The notes beneath the pieces were generated by a model. That model saw only the letters and a list, made by a program, of their open reading frames with translations, made no database searches and was not told the DNA's origin. Shown here piece after piece: positions 24,744 through 36,229 of a stretch of 64,000 bases of DNA. The translations under genes were made by a program, and so were the position numbers. Origin of the DNA: Erythrobacter sp. (GTDB lineage Bacteria; Pseudomonadota; Alphaproteobacteria; Sphingomonadales; Sphingomonadaceae); assembly GCA_029937545.1 (NCBI GenBank), contig JAPYPR010000001.1, positions 281,645 through 345,644 on the forward strand, given 5' to 3'. Positions within the stretch are counted from its first letter, which is position 1; each line of letters starts with the position of its first letter.

Positions 24744-25279
24744 CTCCAGCATCGAAAAAGGTCCCTGACCACATCGCTCGTATGATCCGCGTCGATCAGG
24801 CCGGAGAATTCGGCGCGACGCGTATCTACGCCGGCCAACTCGCCGCGATGGGCGACCGTGGCCCCCATTCGGCAGAGATCGCCGGCATGGCCGAGCAGGA
24901 AGCCGGTCACCGGGAGAAGTTCGATGCGCTGATGGCGCGGCGCGGTGTGCGCCCTACTGTGCTGCAGCCGTTCTGGGATCGCGCCGGTTTCGCCCTGGGC
25001 GCGGTGACCGCGCTGATCGGGCCCGAGGCCGCGATGGCCTGCACCGCCGCGGTCGAGACCGAGATCGACGATCATTATTCGCGCCAGCTCGACCGGCTGA
25101 TGGAGACAGGTGAAGATCCCGAGCTCGCTGCCATGATCGAGGAGTTTCGCGAAGACGAACGCGAACATCGCGATGCCGCGCTGGCCGCAGGGGCCGAACG
25201 CGCGCCTGCCTATCCGGTTCTCTCGGCGGTTATTCGCGCAGGCTGCCGCGCCGCGATCGGCATTTCGCAGCGCATCTGA
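24740..25279 (+). CDS. coq7: Demethoxyubiquinone hydroxylase Coq7
   Basis: Di-iron monooxygenase of 179 aa for the next-to-last hydroxylation in ubiquinone synthesis. The carboxylate/histidine ligands are seen in DQAGEFGATRIYAG, EQEAGHREKF, ETEIDDHYSRQL and EDEREHRDAAL. The ATG at 24740 overlaps the dsbB-like stop. Length and motifs are normal. Confidence 0.94.
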   Translation: MTPASKKVPDHIARMIRVDQAGEFGATRIYAGQLAAMGDRGPHSAEIAGMAEQEAGHREKFDALMARRGVRPTVLQPFWDRAGFALGAVTALIGPEAAMACTAAVETEIDDHYSRQLDRLMETGEDPELAAMIEEFREDEREHRDAALAAGAERAPAYPVLSAVIRAGCRAAIGISQRI

Positions 25280-25364
25280 GGGAACATCGCAGGCGCTTCG
25301 CGCGCTTCATAGACAGTTCACCGGCGCGCGCGCCTTATGCGCGCCACACACGTTCCGAGAGGCC

Positions 25365-25991
25365 ATGATGACCAGACTGCTTACCCCGATCGCTTCCGCA
25401 GCCGCGCTTGCCGCCGCCATCATGGCCGCGCCCGTCGCGGCGCAGACCCCGGTCGAAACCGACGACGACAGCTACAACATGGTCATCGTCTATGGCGACG
25501 ACCAATGTCCGGAAAGCACGGGCGACGTGATTGTCGTCTGTGCCCGCCAGGACGAAAACGAGCGCTATCGCATCCCTGAGCGCCTGCGCTTCTCCGACGA
25601 TCCGGCGAACCAGGCCTGGGCCGAGCGGGTCCAACAGCTCGAATATGTGGGCGCGTCGGGGATCATGTCCTGCTCGCCGGTCGGCGCGGGCGGCTTCACC
25701 GGTTGCACGCAGGAGCTCATCCGCGAGGCCTATGCCGATCGCGAAAATGCCTCCGAGGTCCGCTTCGGCCAGCTGGTCGCCGAAGCGCGGGCCGAGCGGC
25801 TCGAAGGCATCGATGCCGAAGCCGCTGCCGAGCAGGAGAGGGTCGAATCGCTCGAGCGCGCCTATATGGAGCGGCTCGAACGCGAACGGGCCGGTGCCGC
25901 ACCGGGCGAGGCCACCGAAACGCCCGACTCCGTAATCGATACGGATGGTGACCGGGAGGTCGAAGATCTGGCGCGCCAACCCGAAGGCTGA
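25365..25991 (+). CDS. Secreted conserved hypothetical protein (sphingomonad type)
   Basis: A 208-aa protein of unknown function. A signal peptide (MTRLLTPIASAAALAAAIMA, cut near VAAQ) is followed by a domain with four cysteines in DQCPES, VVCARQ, MSCSP and TGCTQE, probably two disulfides, around the core RYRIPERLRF. The last 80 residues are charged and helical. ATG at 25365 (or the next codon) is chosen since the longer frame lies within coq7. Similar proteins are, to my knowledge, common but uncharacterised in Sphingomonadales. Convergent with fabI. Confidence 0.75.
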   Translation: MMTRLLTPIASAAALAAAIMAAPVAAQTPVETDDDSYNMVIVYGDDQCPESTGDVIVVCARQDENERYRIPERLRFSDDPANQAWAERVQQLEYVGASGIMSCSPVGAGGFTGCTQELIREAYADRENASEVRFGQLVAEARAERLEGIDAEAAAEQERVESLERAYMERLERERAGAAPGEATETPDSVIDTDGDREVEDLARQPEG

Positions 25992-26008
25992 GCGCGCACT
26001 TTCTCGGC

Positions 26009-26818
26009 TCAGCCCTTGTCCAGGGCGATATCCGGCGCGTCTTCCTGCTTCATTCCCACGACGTGATAGCCGGCATCGACATGGTGCGTTTCGCCGGTCA
26101 CGCCCGATGAAAGGTCTGAGAGGAAATAGAGGCCCGACCCGCCGACATCCTCGATCGTTGTGTTGCGACGGAGTGGCGAGTTCAGCTCGTTCCACTTCAG
26201 GATATAGCGGAAATCGCCGATTCCACTCGCCGCCAGCGTCTTCACCGGCCCGGCGCTGATCGCATTCACACGGATGTTCTGCGGCCCGAGGTCGTTGGCG
26301 AGATATTGCACGCTGGTCTCGAGCGCAGCCTTGGCCACGCCCATCACGTTGTAATGCGGAATGACCTTTTCGGCGCCATAATACGTCAGCGTCACGATAG
26401 AGCCGCCGTCCGGCATCATCTCCGCCGCCCGCTTGGTAACGGCAACCAGCGAATAGGCAGAGATGTTCATCGTCATCAGAAAGTTGTCGAGACTGGTATC
26501 GACATATTTTCCGCGCAGCTCCCTCTTGTCGGAAAAACCGATCGCGTGGACGACGAAATCGATCGTGTCCCAGCGCGATTTCAGCGTATCGAACGCCCGG
26601 TCGAGTGCTTCCATGTCGGACACGTCGCATTCGAACATGAAGTCGCTATGGAGCTGCTCGGCGAGCGGACCGACACGCTTTTTCAGCGCCTCGCCCTGAT
26701 AGGAAAACGCGAGTTCCGCGCCATGCTCCGCCAGTTTCTTGGCGATGCCCCACGCGAGCGACTTGTCGTTGGCGAGGCCCATGATCAGCCCGCGCTTGCC
26801 CTGCATCAATCCGCTCAT
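26009..26818 (-). CDS. fabI: Enoyl-[acyl-carrier-protein] reductase (NADH) FabI
   Basis: Last reductive step of each fatty-acid elongation cycle. 269 aa, SDR fold with GLANDKSLAWGIA at the cofactor site and the FabI pair Tyr146/Tyr156 with Lys163 (Y-x6-K: YNVMGVAK), same numbering as in E. coli. The start may be 26818 or the in-frame MQGKRG four codons later. Its ATG overlaps the yihY stop by 4 nt, and dnaJ-like, yihY and fabI form a minus-strand operon. Confidence 0.95.
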   Translation of the reverse strand: MSGLMQGKRGLIMGLANDKSLAWGIAKKLAEHGAELAFSYQGEALKKRVGPLAEQLHSDFMFECDVSDMEALDRAFDTLKSRWDTIDFVVHAIGFSDKRELRGKYVDTSLDNFLMTMNISAYSLVAVTKRAAEMMPDGGSIVTLTYYGAEKVIPHYNVMGVAKAALETSVQYLANDLGPQNIRVNAISAGPVKTLAASGIGDFRYILKWNELNSPLRRNTTIEDVGGSGLYFLSDLSSGVTGETHHVDAGYHVVGMKQEDAPDIALDKG

Positions 26819-27831
26819 GCCGTGCCCTCTTCCGCTTCCTTCGCCAGCTCCGCTCGTCTCCGGTCGTCAGCCTGGCCGATGGTGTTCATTTCCTCTTCCG
26901 GCGTCTCTGCGAGCGCCGCGTTCAGTTCCGCGCCGATAACCACGCCGAGGCCGACAAGCCAGAAAAAGAACAGCGCGATCATGATCCCCGCGAGGCTGCC
27001 GTAGGTCAGATTGTAGGTGAAGAAACTGCGCAGCACCAAGGGCAGCAGGGTCGTCACCAGGATCCACCAGACGGTCGTGAACAGCACGCCGGGCCATTTC
27101 GGATAACGGCGCGCGCGGTATCGCGATGGGGTCAGCGTATAGAAGATGAGATAGAGCGAACCGAACAGCCCCAGTGCCGGAATGATGCGCGAAAGGCGCA
27201 GGTCGCTGATCCGGTCGACGAGATCGGGGAAATAGGCCTCGATCACCTGCTGCGCCGCCCCGATCGCGATCTGCGCGATAAGGGACAGCATCAGGAGGAG
27301 CACCGCGCCGAGGATCACGCCCGACGAGAACAGCCGGTATTTCCAGAAGGCATGGGTCAGCTTGGTGCCGTAGGCGCGGCGCAGGATGTCGCGAATCGTC
27401 TCGATCAGGCTGCCGACCGTCCAGAGCGCCACGGCGGCACCGGCCCAGAGCAGCCAGCCGCTGCGCGAATTGATGACGTCGCGCGCCACCGGCTCGATGA
27501 CGTTGCCGACACTGGGCGGCAGAGTCACGAGGATGGCGTTGATCGATGCGGCGCGGTCGCTTTCCTCACCCACGAGCGAGAAGAGCGCTGCGCCGAGGAT
27601 GAAAAACGGGAAGATCGAGAACATCGCCAGATAGGCGAGATTGCCCGCGTGAATGAAACCGTCGTTGAATGTGCCTACGGCAGTGCGCTTGGCGACTTCC
27701 CAGGCGCGCGTCCCGGGGCCAACCCGATCGACCACCCGGCCGCGCAAGGTCGCCGCGTGCTGGCGGCGTGCCTCGGGGGACAGCGACTGGACTTCGCGCT
27801 CTTCCTCGCTTGGAAGATCGTTTGCACTCAA
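26815..27831 (-). CDS. YihY/BrkB family inner-membrane protein
   Basis: A 338-aa integral membrane protein with about six hydrophobic segments between residues 60 and 320, including the family core NLAYLAMFSIFPFFILGAAL and later GSLAGIMIALFFFWLVGLGV. Function is not settled for the family (once annotated as RNase BN, wrongly). TTG at 27831 (MSANDLPSEEE) directly follows the DnaJ-like stop; a frame extending to 27897 is inside that gene. Charged cytoplasmic ends. Confidence 0.85.
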   Translation of the reverse strand: MSANDLPSEEEREVQSLSPEARRQHAATLRGRVVDRVGPGTRAWEVAKRTAVGTFNDGFIHAGNLAYLAMFSIFPFFILGAALFSLVGEESDRAASINAILVTLPPSVGNVIEPVARDVINSRSGWLLWAGAAVALWTVGSLIETIRDILRRAYGTKLTHAFWKYRLFSSGVILGAVLLLMLSLIAQIAIGAAQQVIEAYFPDLVDRISDLRLSRIIPALGLFGSLYLIFYTLTPSRYRARRYPKWPGVLFTTVWWILVTTLLPLVLRSFFTYNLTYGSLAGIMIALFFFWLVGLGVVIGAELNAALAETPEEEMNTIGQADDRRRAELAKEAEEGTA

Positions 27832-27835
27832 ACGG

Positions 27836-28804
27836 CTACACCCCGAGCTTGCTGCGTGGGTCGCTGTCGTCCTTCCAGCCTTCGAGCCGCTTGGCAAGCT
27901 CCGTGAGATCGCCGGGCAGCTGGATTTCCAGCGTGACGAGCTGGTCGCCGCGGGTGCCGTTCTTCTTTGTGAAGCCCTTGCCCTTGAGGCGCAGCACCGT
28001 GCCGCCGTCGGTGCCGGCCTTGATGGTCATCATCACAGGGCCATCCACAGTGGGCACGCGCACCTTGCCGCCATTCACCGCCTCGTCGAGCGTGATCGGC
28101 AGGTCGAACCGCACATCGTCGCCATCGCGTTTGTAGAGCTTGTGCCGTTCGATCTCAATCGTGACCAGCCCGTCGCCCGCGCCCCCGGGTCCCTGCTCGC
28201 CCTTGCCCTTGAGGCGCATCTGGGTGCCGTCATCGACCCCCTTGGGCAGCTTGAGATCGATGGTCTTGCCGTCGGCCAGCGTGATGCGCTGGTCCTTTAG
28301 CGTCGCCGCCTCGACGAAGGGGACGCGCAGGCGATAGACGATGTCCGCGCCTTTGGGGGGCGGGGCTCGGCGCCCGCCACCGAAAGGTCCGCCGCCCATG
28401 CCGGACGACCGCGCCCTGCCGCCGCCGAACAAGCCTTCGAATATGTCGCCGAGATCGGCTTCCTGCCCGAACCCCTGGAAATCTTCCGCGCGATAGCCGC
28501 GCTGCCCGCCACCGGGACCGGCACCGCCGAAGCCGCCACTCCCACCCATGCCGGCAAAGGGATTGGCCGGATTGCCGTCGGCATCGATCTCGCCGCGGTC
28601 GAACTGGGCGCGCTTGTCCTTGTCGGACAGCAGGTCGTAGGCCTGCGTGACCTGGCTGAAGCGCTCCGCCGCCTGCGGATTATCCTTGTTGCGGTCGGGG
28701 TGCAGCTCCTTCGCCAGCTTGCGATAGGCGCTCTTGATGTCCTTCTCCGACGCGCCGCGGGCGACGCCGAGAGTGGAATAGGGATCGCGGGAATTGGTAG
28801 CCAT
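27836..28804 (-). CDS. DnaJ domain co-chaperone without zinc finger (CbpA-like)
   Basis: A 322-aa Hsp40. The J domain fills residues 5-70 with the HPD motif in LHPDRNKD; a Gly/Phe-rich linker (about 85-150) follows, then the two beta-barrel substrate-binding domains. The four CxxCxGxG zinc repeats of DnaJ are missing, making this a class II (CbpA-type) protein that recruits DnaK. First gene of the operon with yihY and fabI; divergent from pdxH. Confidence 0.93.
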   Translation of the reverse strand: MATNSRDPYSTLGVARGASEKDIKSAYRKLAKELHPDRNKDNPQAAERFSQVTQAYDLLSDKDKRAQFDRGEIDADGNPANPFAGMGGSGGFGGAGPGGGQRGYRAEDFQGFGQEADLGDIFEGLFGGGRARSSGMGGGPFGGGRRAPPPKGADIVYRLRVPFVEAATLKDQRITLADGKTIDLKLPKGVDDGTQMRLKGKGEQGPGGAGDGLVTIEIERHKLYKRDGDDVRFDLPITLDEAVNGGKVRVPTVDGPVMMTIKAGTDGGTVLRLKGKGFTKKNGTRGDQLVTLEIQLPGDLTELAKRLEGWKDDSDPRSKLGV

Positions 28805-28989
28805 CAGGCGTGTTTAGCTAGGTGCAACAGCGCGGCCGTGCAAGCGCGAGTGGTTTCCCGAGCGGACGGATGCGGTTAGGGGGTGGCCGATGCGCAGCGA
28901 TTGTCTCCATAATGCGAGCCTGTTTTGCCCCAAACGGGCGCGCATGCGTTTTGCTCCGGAACCGACCCTCATTGCCTAGGACCAGACTG

Positions 28990-29613
28990 ATGCAGACCGA
29001 CGAAAGCGCTATTCCCAAGGCAGACCCCTTCTCGCTGTTCGAGGTGTGGTTCGGCGAGGCCAAGGCGAGCGAGCCGAACGATCCCAACGCCATGGCCCTG
29101 GCAACGGCCACCGCCGACGGGATGCCGTCGGTCCGGATGGTGCTGCTGAAGGCGCGCGGCGTCGATCAGGGCGAAGGCGGGGGGTTCGTCTTCTACACCA
29201 ATGCCGAAAGCCGCAAGGGCGAGCAGATTCGCGCCAACATGCGCGCCGCGCTGCTGTTCCACTGGAAAAGCCTGCGCCGCCAGATCCGCATCGAAGGCCC
29301 CCTGGAGGAAGTCGATCCCGCACAGGCCGACGACTATTTTCACTCGCGCCCTCGCGCCTCGCAGATCGGCTCGGCCGCCAGCGACCAGTCGCGCCCCCTG
29401 CCCGACCGGCAAGTCTATCTCGACCGGGTTGCCGCGCTGGAGGAACGCTATCCCGAAGGCGACATCCCGCGCCCGCCGCACTGGACCGGCTTCCGGCTGA
29501 GCCCGCGCCGGATCGAATTCTGGCAGGACCGCGAATATCGCCTGCACGACCGGCGGTTGTTCATGCGCAACAGCGCGACGGAAGCGTGGGACGACACGCT
29601 GCTCTACCCATGA
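28990..29613 (+). CDS. pdxH: Pyridoxamine 5'-phosphate oxidase
   Basis: FMN-dependent oxidase giving pyridoxal 5'-phosphate from pyridoxine or pyridoxamine 5'-phosphate. From ATG 28990 it has 207 aa. Recognisable blocks: PNAMALATATADGMPSVRMV, FVFYTNAESRKGEQI, and the C-terminal PPHWTGFRLSPRRIEFWQ with the ending DDTLLYP. A frame extending to 28822 has no family match. The gap 28805-28989 is a divergent promoter region with nothing else identified. Confidence 0.95.
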   Translation: MQTDESAIPKADPFSLFEVWFGEAKASEPNDPNAMALATATADGMPSVRMVLLKARGVDQGEGGGFVFYTNAESRKGEQIRANMRAALLFHWKSLRRQIRIEGPLEEVDPAQADDYFHSRPRASQIGSAASDQSRPLPDRQVYLDRVAALEERYPEGDIPRPPHWTGFRLSPRRIEFWQDREYRLHDRRLFMRNSATEAWDDTLLYP

Positions 29614-29623
29614 GGGAAAGGCC

Positions 29624-30559
29624 ATGACCGACGACCGCGCCCGGCTCGCCCGCAGCGCAGCATTCGCCTCGATCACGGTCGCGGTGATTCTCGTTGCGCT
29701 GAAGAGCCGGGCGAGCTGGCGGACCGGATCGACCGCCATGCTCGGCAGCCTTGCCGATTCCGCGCTCGACCTCATTGCGAGTATCGCCACGCTCACCGGC
29801 GTATGGATTGCTTCCATGCCGGCGGACGAGGATCACCGGTTCGGCCATGGCAAGGCGGAAGCGCTGGCGGCGATCTTCCAGGTCATGCTGATCGCGCTCT
29901 CCGCGTTCGGGATCGCGACGCGGGCGGTGATGCAATTGTCCGGCCAGGTCGAAACCGCGGCAGCGGAAGAGGGCATCGCGGTCTCGCTGATCGCCATCGT
30001 ACTGACCTTCGCGCTGCTCGCATGGCAGCGCTATGTGATGAACCGGACGCGCAGCCTGGCGATCCAGACAGATCACTTGCACTACAAGTCCGATTTGCTG
30101 CTCAATCTCGCGGTCATCGCCGCGCTCGCGCTGGACCAGTTTGCAGGGCTTGGCATTGCCGATCCCCTCTTCGGCCTCGCCATTGCCGCGTGGCTGGCGT
30201 GGGGCGCATGGCGCGGGGCGAGCGACGCGGTGGACGATCTGATGGATCGCGAATGGCCCGAAGACAAGCGGCTCGCCTTCGTCGAAGCGGCGGCCCGGCA
30301 CCCCGAGCTTACGAACCTGCACGATTTGCGCACGCGCACCAGCGGTCATCGCGATTTCGCGCAGTTCCATGTCGATCTGCCGCCGATCATGACGGTGGAG
30401 GAAGCGCATGACATTATCGAGCGAGTGGAGGCCGATCTGTGCCAGCGCTTCCCCGGGCTCGAATTGCTGATCCATATCGACCCCGAGGGTCATATCGACG
30501 AGCCGGACAATCCGCTGGTCGAGGACAATGAATTCGCCAAGCTGGAGAAAGATGCATGA
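29624..30559 (+). CDS. Cation diffusion facilitator family transporter
   Basis: Divalent-metal/proton antiporter of 311 aa with six membrane segments. The zinc-site motif in helix 2 is DSALDLIAS (about residue 45-53) and helix 5 has QTDHLHYKSDLLLN with His/Asp ligands; HRFGHGKAEALAA is the CDF loop. The C-terminal cytoplasmic domain (about 210-311) is of the usual ferredoxin-like type. Most such proteins export Zn, Fe or Mn; the metal cannot be told. Its stop overlaps the PhzF start by 4 nt. Confidence 0.9.
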   Translation: MTDDRARLARSAAFASITVAVILVALKSRASWRTGSTAMLGSLADSALDLIASIATLTGVWIASMPADEDHRFGHGKAEALAAIFQVMLIALSAFGIATRAVMQLSGQVETAAAEEGIAVSLIAIVLTFALLAWQRYVMNRTRSLAIQTDHLHYKSDLLLNLAVIAALALDQFAGLGIADPLFGLAIAAWLAWGAWRGASDAVDDLMDREWPEDKRLAFVEAAARHPELTNLHDLRTRTSGHRDFAQFHVDLPPIMTVEEAHDIIERVEADLCQRFPGLELLIHIDPEGHIDEPDNPLVEDNEFAKLEKDA

Positions 30560-31353
30560 CCACTGCACTGCCCTATTGGCATGTCGACGCCTTTGCCGAC
30601 CGCCCTTTCGCCGGCAACCAGGCCGCAGTGATGCCTCTCGATGCCTGGCTCGACGACGACATTCTTCAGGCAATCGCCGAAGAGAACAATTTCGCCGAGA
30701 CCGCTTTCGTGGTGCCCGATGGCAGTGGCGAGGCAGATTACGAATTGCGCTGGTTCACCCCGACCGAGGAAGTGCGGCTATGCGGGCATGCGACGCTGGC
30801 GAGCGGCCATGTGCTGCTGAGCCGCGACGGGGGCGAGCGCGTGACCTTCTGGACGCGGCGCGCGGGCAATCTGGAGGTCAGGCGAGCGGGCTCAGCCTAC
30901 GAACTAGGCCTGCCACTCATTCCCACCGAACCCGGATCGTGGGACGAGGCGGCGGTGTTGCTGGGCGCGGAGCCGCGCGAGATATGGCTCAATCCCGATG
31001 GATACGGCATCTATCTGTTCGACGGCGAGGAGACGGTGCGCGGGCTCGACCCCGACATGCGTGGGTTGCGGGCGTTGGGGAACGACCAGTTCATCTGCAC
31101 GGCGCAGAACGGCGAGACCGATGTCGTCAGCCGGGTGTTCGTGCCGGGCGGCGGTGTCGACGAGGACAGCTTCACCGGCTCGGCCCACGCGGCGCTGACG
31201 CATTTCTGGACCAACCGGCTCGGGTGCGAAAGCTTCACCGCGTTCCAGGCATCGCAGCGCGGGGGACGCGCCACATGTCGGCGCGAAGGCGATCAGGCTT
31301 GGCTGTCCGGCCCCTGCGTCACAGTAGTAGAAGGGCGTTTCCTGCTGCCCTAG
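30556..31353 (+). CDS. PhzF family epimerase/isomerase
   Basis: A 265-aa member of the DAP-epimerase-like PhzF fold. The conserved N-terminal block HVDAFADRPFAGNQAAV, the catalytic Glu in NNFAETAFV (about residue 46) and GSAHAALTHFW in the second half are present. Only a few members make phenazines; most, as here without other phz genes, have unknown substrates. Convergent with the serine hydrolase, with a shared 4-base overlap of the stop codons (CTAG). Confidence 0.88.
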   Translation: MTTALPYWHVDAFADRPFAGNQAAVMPLDAWLDDDILQAIAEENNFAETAFVVPDGSGEADYELRWFTPTEEVRLCGHATLASGHVLLSRDGGERVTFWTRRAGNLEVRRAGSAYELGLPLIPTEPGSWDEAAVLLGAEPREIWLNPDGYGIYLFDGEETVRGLDPDMRGLRALGNDQFICTAQNGETDVVSRVFVPGGGVDEDSFTGSAHAALTHFWTNRLGCESFTAFQASQRGGRATCRREGDQAWLSGPCVTVVEGRFLLP

Positions 31354-32480
31354 CTTGCCGGATAAAGCTCGATGATGTCCGCGAGCTGCTGGAGCATGGC
31401 CTTGCGCTGCGGGGTATCTGAGTGGCCGAGGCGCACCACGGTCAGCTTCTGGCTTGGCGAGACGAAGATATACTGCCCCATGTGCCCGATCGCGGAAAAG
31501 GCGCTGTGGGGGGCGCGGTCGGGGAACAGCGGATGCTCCTCGCCATCGGGTAGCGGGCGGTTGAGCCAGGTCTGCAAGCCGTAATGCGGGCTCGCGGGGC
31601 TGGGTTCGAGCATCTCCTCGACCCACTGGCGCGGCACCAGTTGCTCGCCCTTCACCGATCCCTTGTTGCGCAGCATCTCGCCGAACTTCGCCCAGTCGCG
31701 GGCGTTGGCGTGGATCAGGCTGCCGCCGATCAGCGTGCCCGCGCGATCGAATTCCGGCACGGCGCTGGTCATGCCCAGCGGCCCGAACAGGCGGGCTTGC
31801 AGATAGTCGGCGACAGCTTTGCGGCGCGCGTCGGGATTGGTGCTCTCGGTCAGGGCGCGCGCGGCGATATCGGCCAGGATCACCGTGGTATTCGAGGAAT
31901 ATTCGAAGCGCGACCCCGGCTCCGCTTCGAGCGGCTGGGCAGTGGCGTAATCGGCCATGTCGTCGCGTCCGTCGAGGAACAACATCCGCACCTCGCTGCT
32001 CTCGTAAGGCGGATCGCCTGCCTCGGTATGCTCCAGGCCGGAGCGCATCTGGAGCAAGTGGCGTAAGGTGATTTCGGCGCGCGGGTCGCCGGCGCGCTGC
32101 CAGCGCGGCACGGGGGCGGGCGCATCGAGCCGCAGCTGCCCGTCCGCGACCAGCATGCCGATCATCACCGCAGTCACCGTCTTGGCCATCGACCAGCTGA
32201 CGAAGCGTGTCTGCGGGCCGTAGCCTTCGCCATAGCGTTCGACGGCAATCTCGCCGCCGTGCATGACTACCAGCGCCCGCGTTTCGCCCAGCCTGTCGAG
32301 CGTGAACAGCTGGTCCGATTCGCGTGCCAGCGCCTTGGTCGGCGCTCCGGGATCGTTCTTCACCGCCGCCAGCGCTTCCTCGCTCAACGGCGGCTCTTCG
32401 GCAGGGCCGGACCCGCCGCACGCGGCGAGGCTTGTGGCGGCGAGGGCAAGCGCGATAAGGGGGGTGGTCCGCAGGGGCAT
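31350..32480 (-). CDS. Beta-lactamase-fold serine hydrolase lipoprotein
   Basis: A 376-aa class C beta-lactamase/esterase-like protein. The N terminus is a lipoprotein signal with lipobox LAAC (Cys21). The catalytic SxxK is Ser97-Met-Ala-Lys100 in FVSWSMAKT, and a YxN-type motif appears as YSSN. Members include esterases and D-amino-acid peptidases; true beta-lactamase activity is not implied. Read divergently from the small membrane protein at 32510. Confidence 0.87.
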   Translation of the reverse strand: MPLRTTPLIALALAATSLAACGGSGPAEEPPLSEEALAAVKNDPGAPTKALARESDQLFTLDRLGETRALVVMHGGEIAVERYGEGYGPQTRFVSWSMAKTVTAVMIGMLVADGQLRLDAPAPVPRWQRAGDPRAEITLRHLLQMRSGLEHTEAGDPPYESSEVRMLFLDGRDDMADYATAQPLEAEPGSRFEYSSNTTVILADIAARALTESTNPDARRKAVADYLQARLFGPLGMTSAVPEFDRAGTLIGGSLIHANARDWAKFGEMLRNKGSVKGEQLVPRQWVEEMLEPSPASPHYGLQTWLNRPLPDGEEHPLFPDRAPHSAFSAIGHMGQYIFVSPSQKLTVVRLGHSDTPQRKAMLQQLADIIELYPAS

Positions 32481-32509
32481 GACGCGTCACTCGCACGAAG
32501 GAATCCGAC

Positions 32510-34641
<2,132 letters not shown>

Positions 34642-34675
34642 TCAAGCAAGGGCGCTTGCCCGGAAACGCAGGGGT

Positions 34676-35842
34676 TTAAGCCTCGACCGGCACCGTCGCC
34701 TCGATCCAGCCGCCGCCGACAACCCGGTCACCGGCGTAAACAACCGCAGCTTGCCCTGGGGCGACGCCGTATTCGGGCTGCGCGAACCGCAGATTTGCGC
34801 TGCGACCCTCACCGAGGGGTCCGTCGAGCTCGACCGGGACAGGTTTGGCGAGACTGCGGACCTTGGCCGTCAGCGGCTTGTCGGGCAGAGGGCCGATCCG
34901 GTTTGTTTCGCCGATGCGGGCCTCGGTCACTGCCAGCAGCCGCTTGGGGCCGACGCGGACTTCGGCACTCTCGGCATCGATTTTCACGACGTAGAGCGGT
35001 TCGGGCTGGCCACCGATCTCCAGCCCGCGACGCTGACCGACCGTATAATGGATCACGCCGCGATGCTCGCCCAGCTCCTCGCTGGTAGTTGCGTGGACAA
35101 TCTTGCCCGGTCGCACGCCTTCCGGACGCATCTTCTTGACGATCTTCGCATAATCGCCGTCGGGCACGAAGCAAATGTCCTGGCTGTCGGGCTTGGCGGC
35201 ATTCCGCAGCCCCGCTTCCTCGGCCAGCTGGCGGACTTCGGCCTTGGGCAGGCCGCCGAGCGGAAAGCGCAGGTAGGCGAGTTGGTCTTCCGTGGTCGCG
35301 TAGAGGAAGTAGGACTGGTCGCGAGCAGGATCGTGCGCCCGGTGCAGTTCCGGTCCCGCCGGGCCCGTCACGCGGCGCACGTAATGGCCGGTGGCGAGGC
35401 AATCGGCACCCAGTTCTCGCGCCATTGCGAACAGATCGGTGAATTTGGGCCCCATGTTGCAGCGAATGCAGGGCACCGGCGTCTGCCCGGCGAGATAGGA
35501 ATCGGCAAAGGCCTCGACCACGTCTTCGCGAAACGCGCTTTCATGGTCATGCACGTAGTGGGCAATGCCGAGCCGGTCCGCCACGGCACGCGCGTCGGCA
35601 ATGTCGTCACCCGCGCAGCACGCGCCTTTGCGCCCCGTCGCCGCACCGTAATCGTACAGCTGCAGCGTGACGCCGATCACTTCCGCACCGCTGCGCGCGG
35701 CCAGCGCGGCCACGACGGAGCTGTCGACCCCGCCCGACATGGCGACGACGATGCGGCAATCGGATACCGGACGCGGCAAGTCGAAGAGGCCGGCTGCCTG
35801 TACCGGGGAAAGGGCAATATTTTCGGGCATGGCGTGGCCCAT
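34676..35842 (-). CDS. mnmA: tRNA-specific 2-thiouridylase MnmA
   Basis: Thiolates uridine 34 of tRNA-Lys, -Glu and -Gln using persulfide sulfur. 388 aa with the PP-loop SGGVDSS at 36-42, the catalytic cysteines in PCIRCNM and DSQDICFV, and the central and C-terminal beta-barrel domains. ATG at 35842 (MGHAMPEN) or the second ATG at 35830 could be the start. Separated by 82 bases from the gmd remnant downstream and read divergently from the sciP pair. Confidence 0.95.
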   Translation of the reverse strand: MGHAMPENIALSPVQAAGLFDLPRPVSDCRIVVAMSGGVDSSVVAALAARSGAEVIGVTLQLYDYGAATGRKGACCAGDDIADARAVADRLGIAHYVHDHESAFREDVVEAFADSYLAGQTPVPCIRCNMGPKFTDLFAMARELGADCLATGHYVRRVTGPAGPELHRAHDPARDQSYFLYATTEDQLAYLRFPLGGLPKAEVRQLAEEAGLRNAAKPDSQDICFVPDGDYAKIVKKMRPEGVRPGKIVHATTSEELGEHRGVIHYTVGQRRGLEIGGQPEPLYVVKIDAESAEVRVGPKRLLAVTEARIGETNRIGPLPDKPLTAKVRSLAKPVPVELDGPLGEGRSANLRFAQPEYGVAPGQAAVVYAGDRVVGGGWIEATVPVEA

Positions 35843-35935
35843 ACACGGCTGGAGGGCTTGCCACCAGAGGCCAGCGCGCGAGTTCGCATGCGATGTTTTA
35901 CGATTCGTTCACCATGTGCCGTTATCCCCAGGCAA

Positions 35936-36229
35936 ATGATCGAGGGGCAATTTCAGAGAGCCGATCTGGCCGACAAGCGCGAAGTCGCGGATCTCCGCCG
36001 GTTTCGCTGGACCGATCTGGTCGCGCGATTGGCAGCGACTCGCGAACTCCGGGAAGAGATCGCGCAGATCGAAGGGGGCTTCGGGGCCTTTGCGGAAGTC
36101 CGCCGCGAAGGCAGCGAAAAGAATGAAGACGCTGTTAACCATGATATTTCAACGGATGGCAAACCAGACCCGCTAGGCCTTGGCGACACCGCAGGTGATG
36201 AAACCGACGGCGACAGAGAGACGGAATGA
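35936..36229 (+). CDS. Small hypothetical protein translationally coupled to sciP
   Basis: A 97-aa acidic protein starting MIEGQFQRADLADKREVADL at an ATG with AGG a few bases upstream. The first 60 residues look helical (LRRFRWTDLVARLAATRELR), the last 35 are a disordered Asp/Gly/Glu-rich tail. No known family. Its TGA overlaps the sciP ATG by 4 nt, the main reason to believe it is expressed; the open frame also runs far upstream opposite mnmA, but that part is a shadow. Confidence 0.7.
   Translation: MIEGQFQRADLADKREVADLRRFRWTDLVARLAATRELREEIAQIEGGFGAFAEVRREGSEKNEDAVNHDISTDGKPDPLGLGDTAGDETDGDRETE

Noticed and set aside
30556-31353. Phenazine biosynthesis cluster suggested by the PhzF protein
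   Set aside because: No other phz genes nearby; PhzF-fold proteins are mostly of other function.
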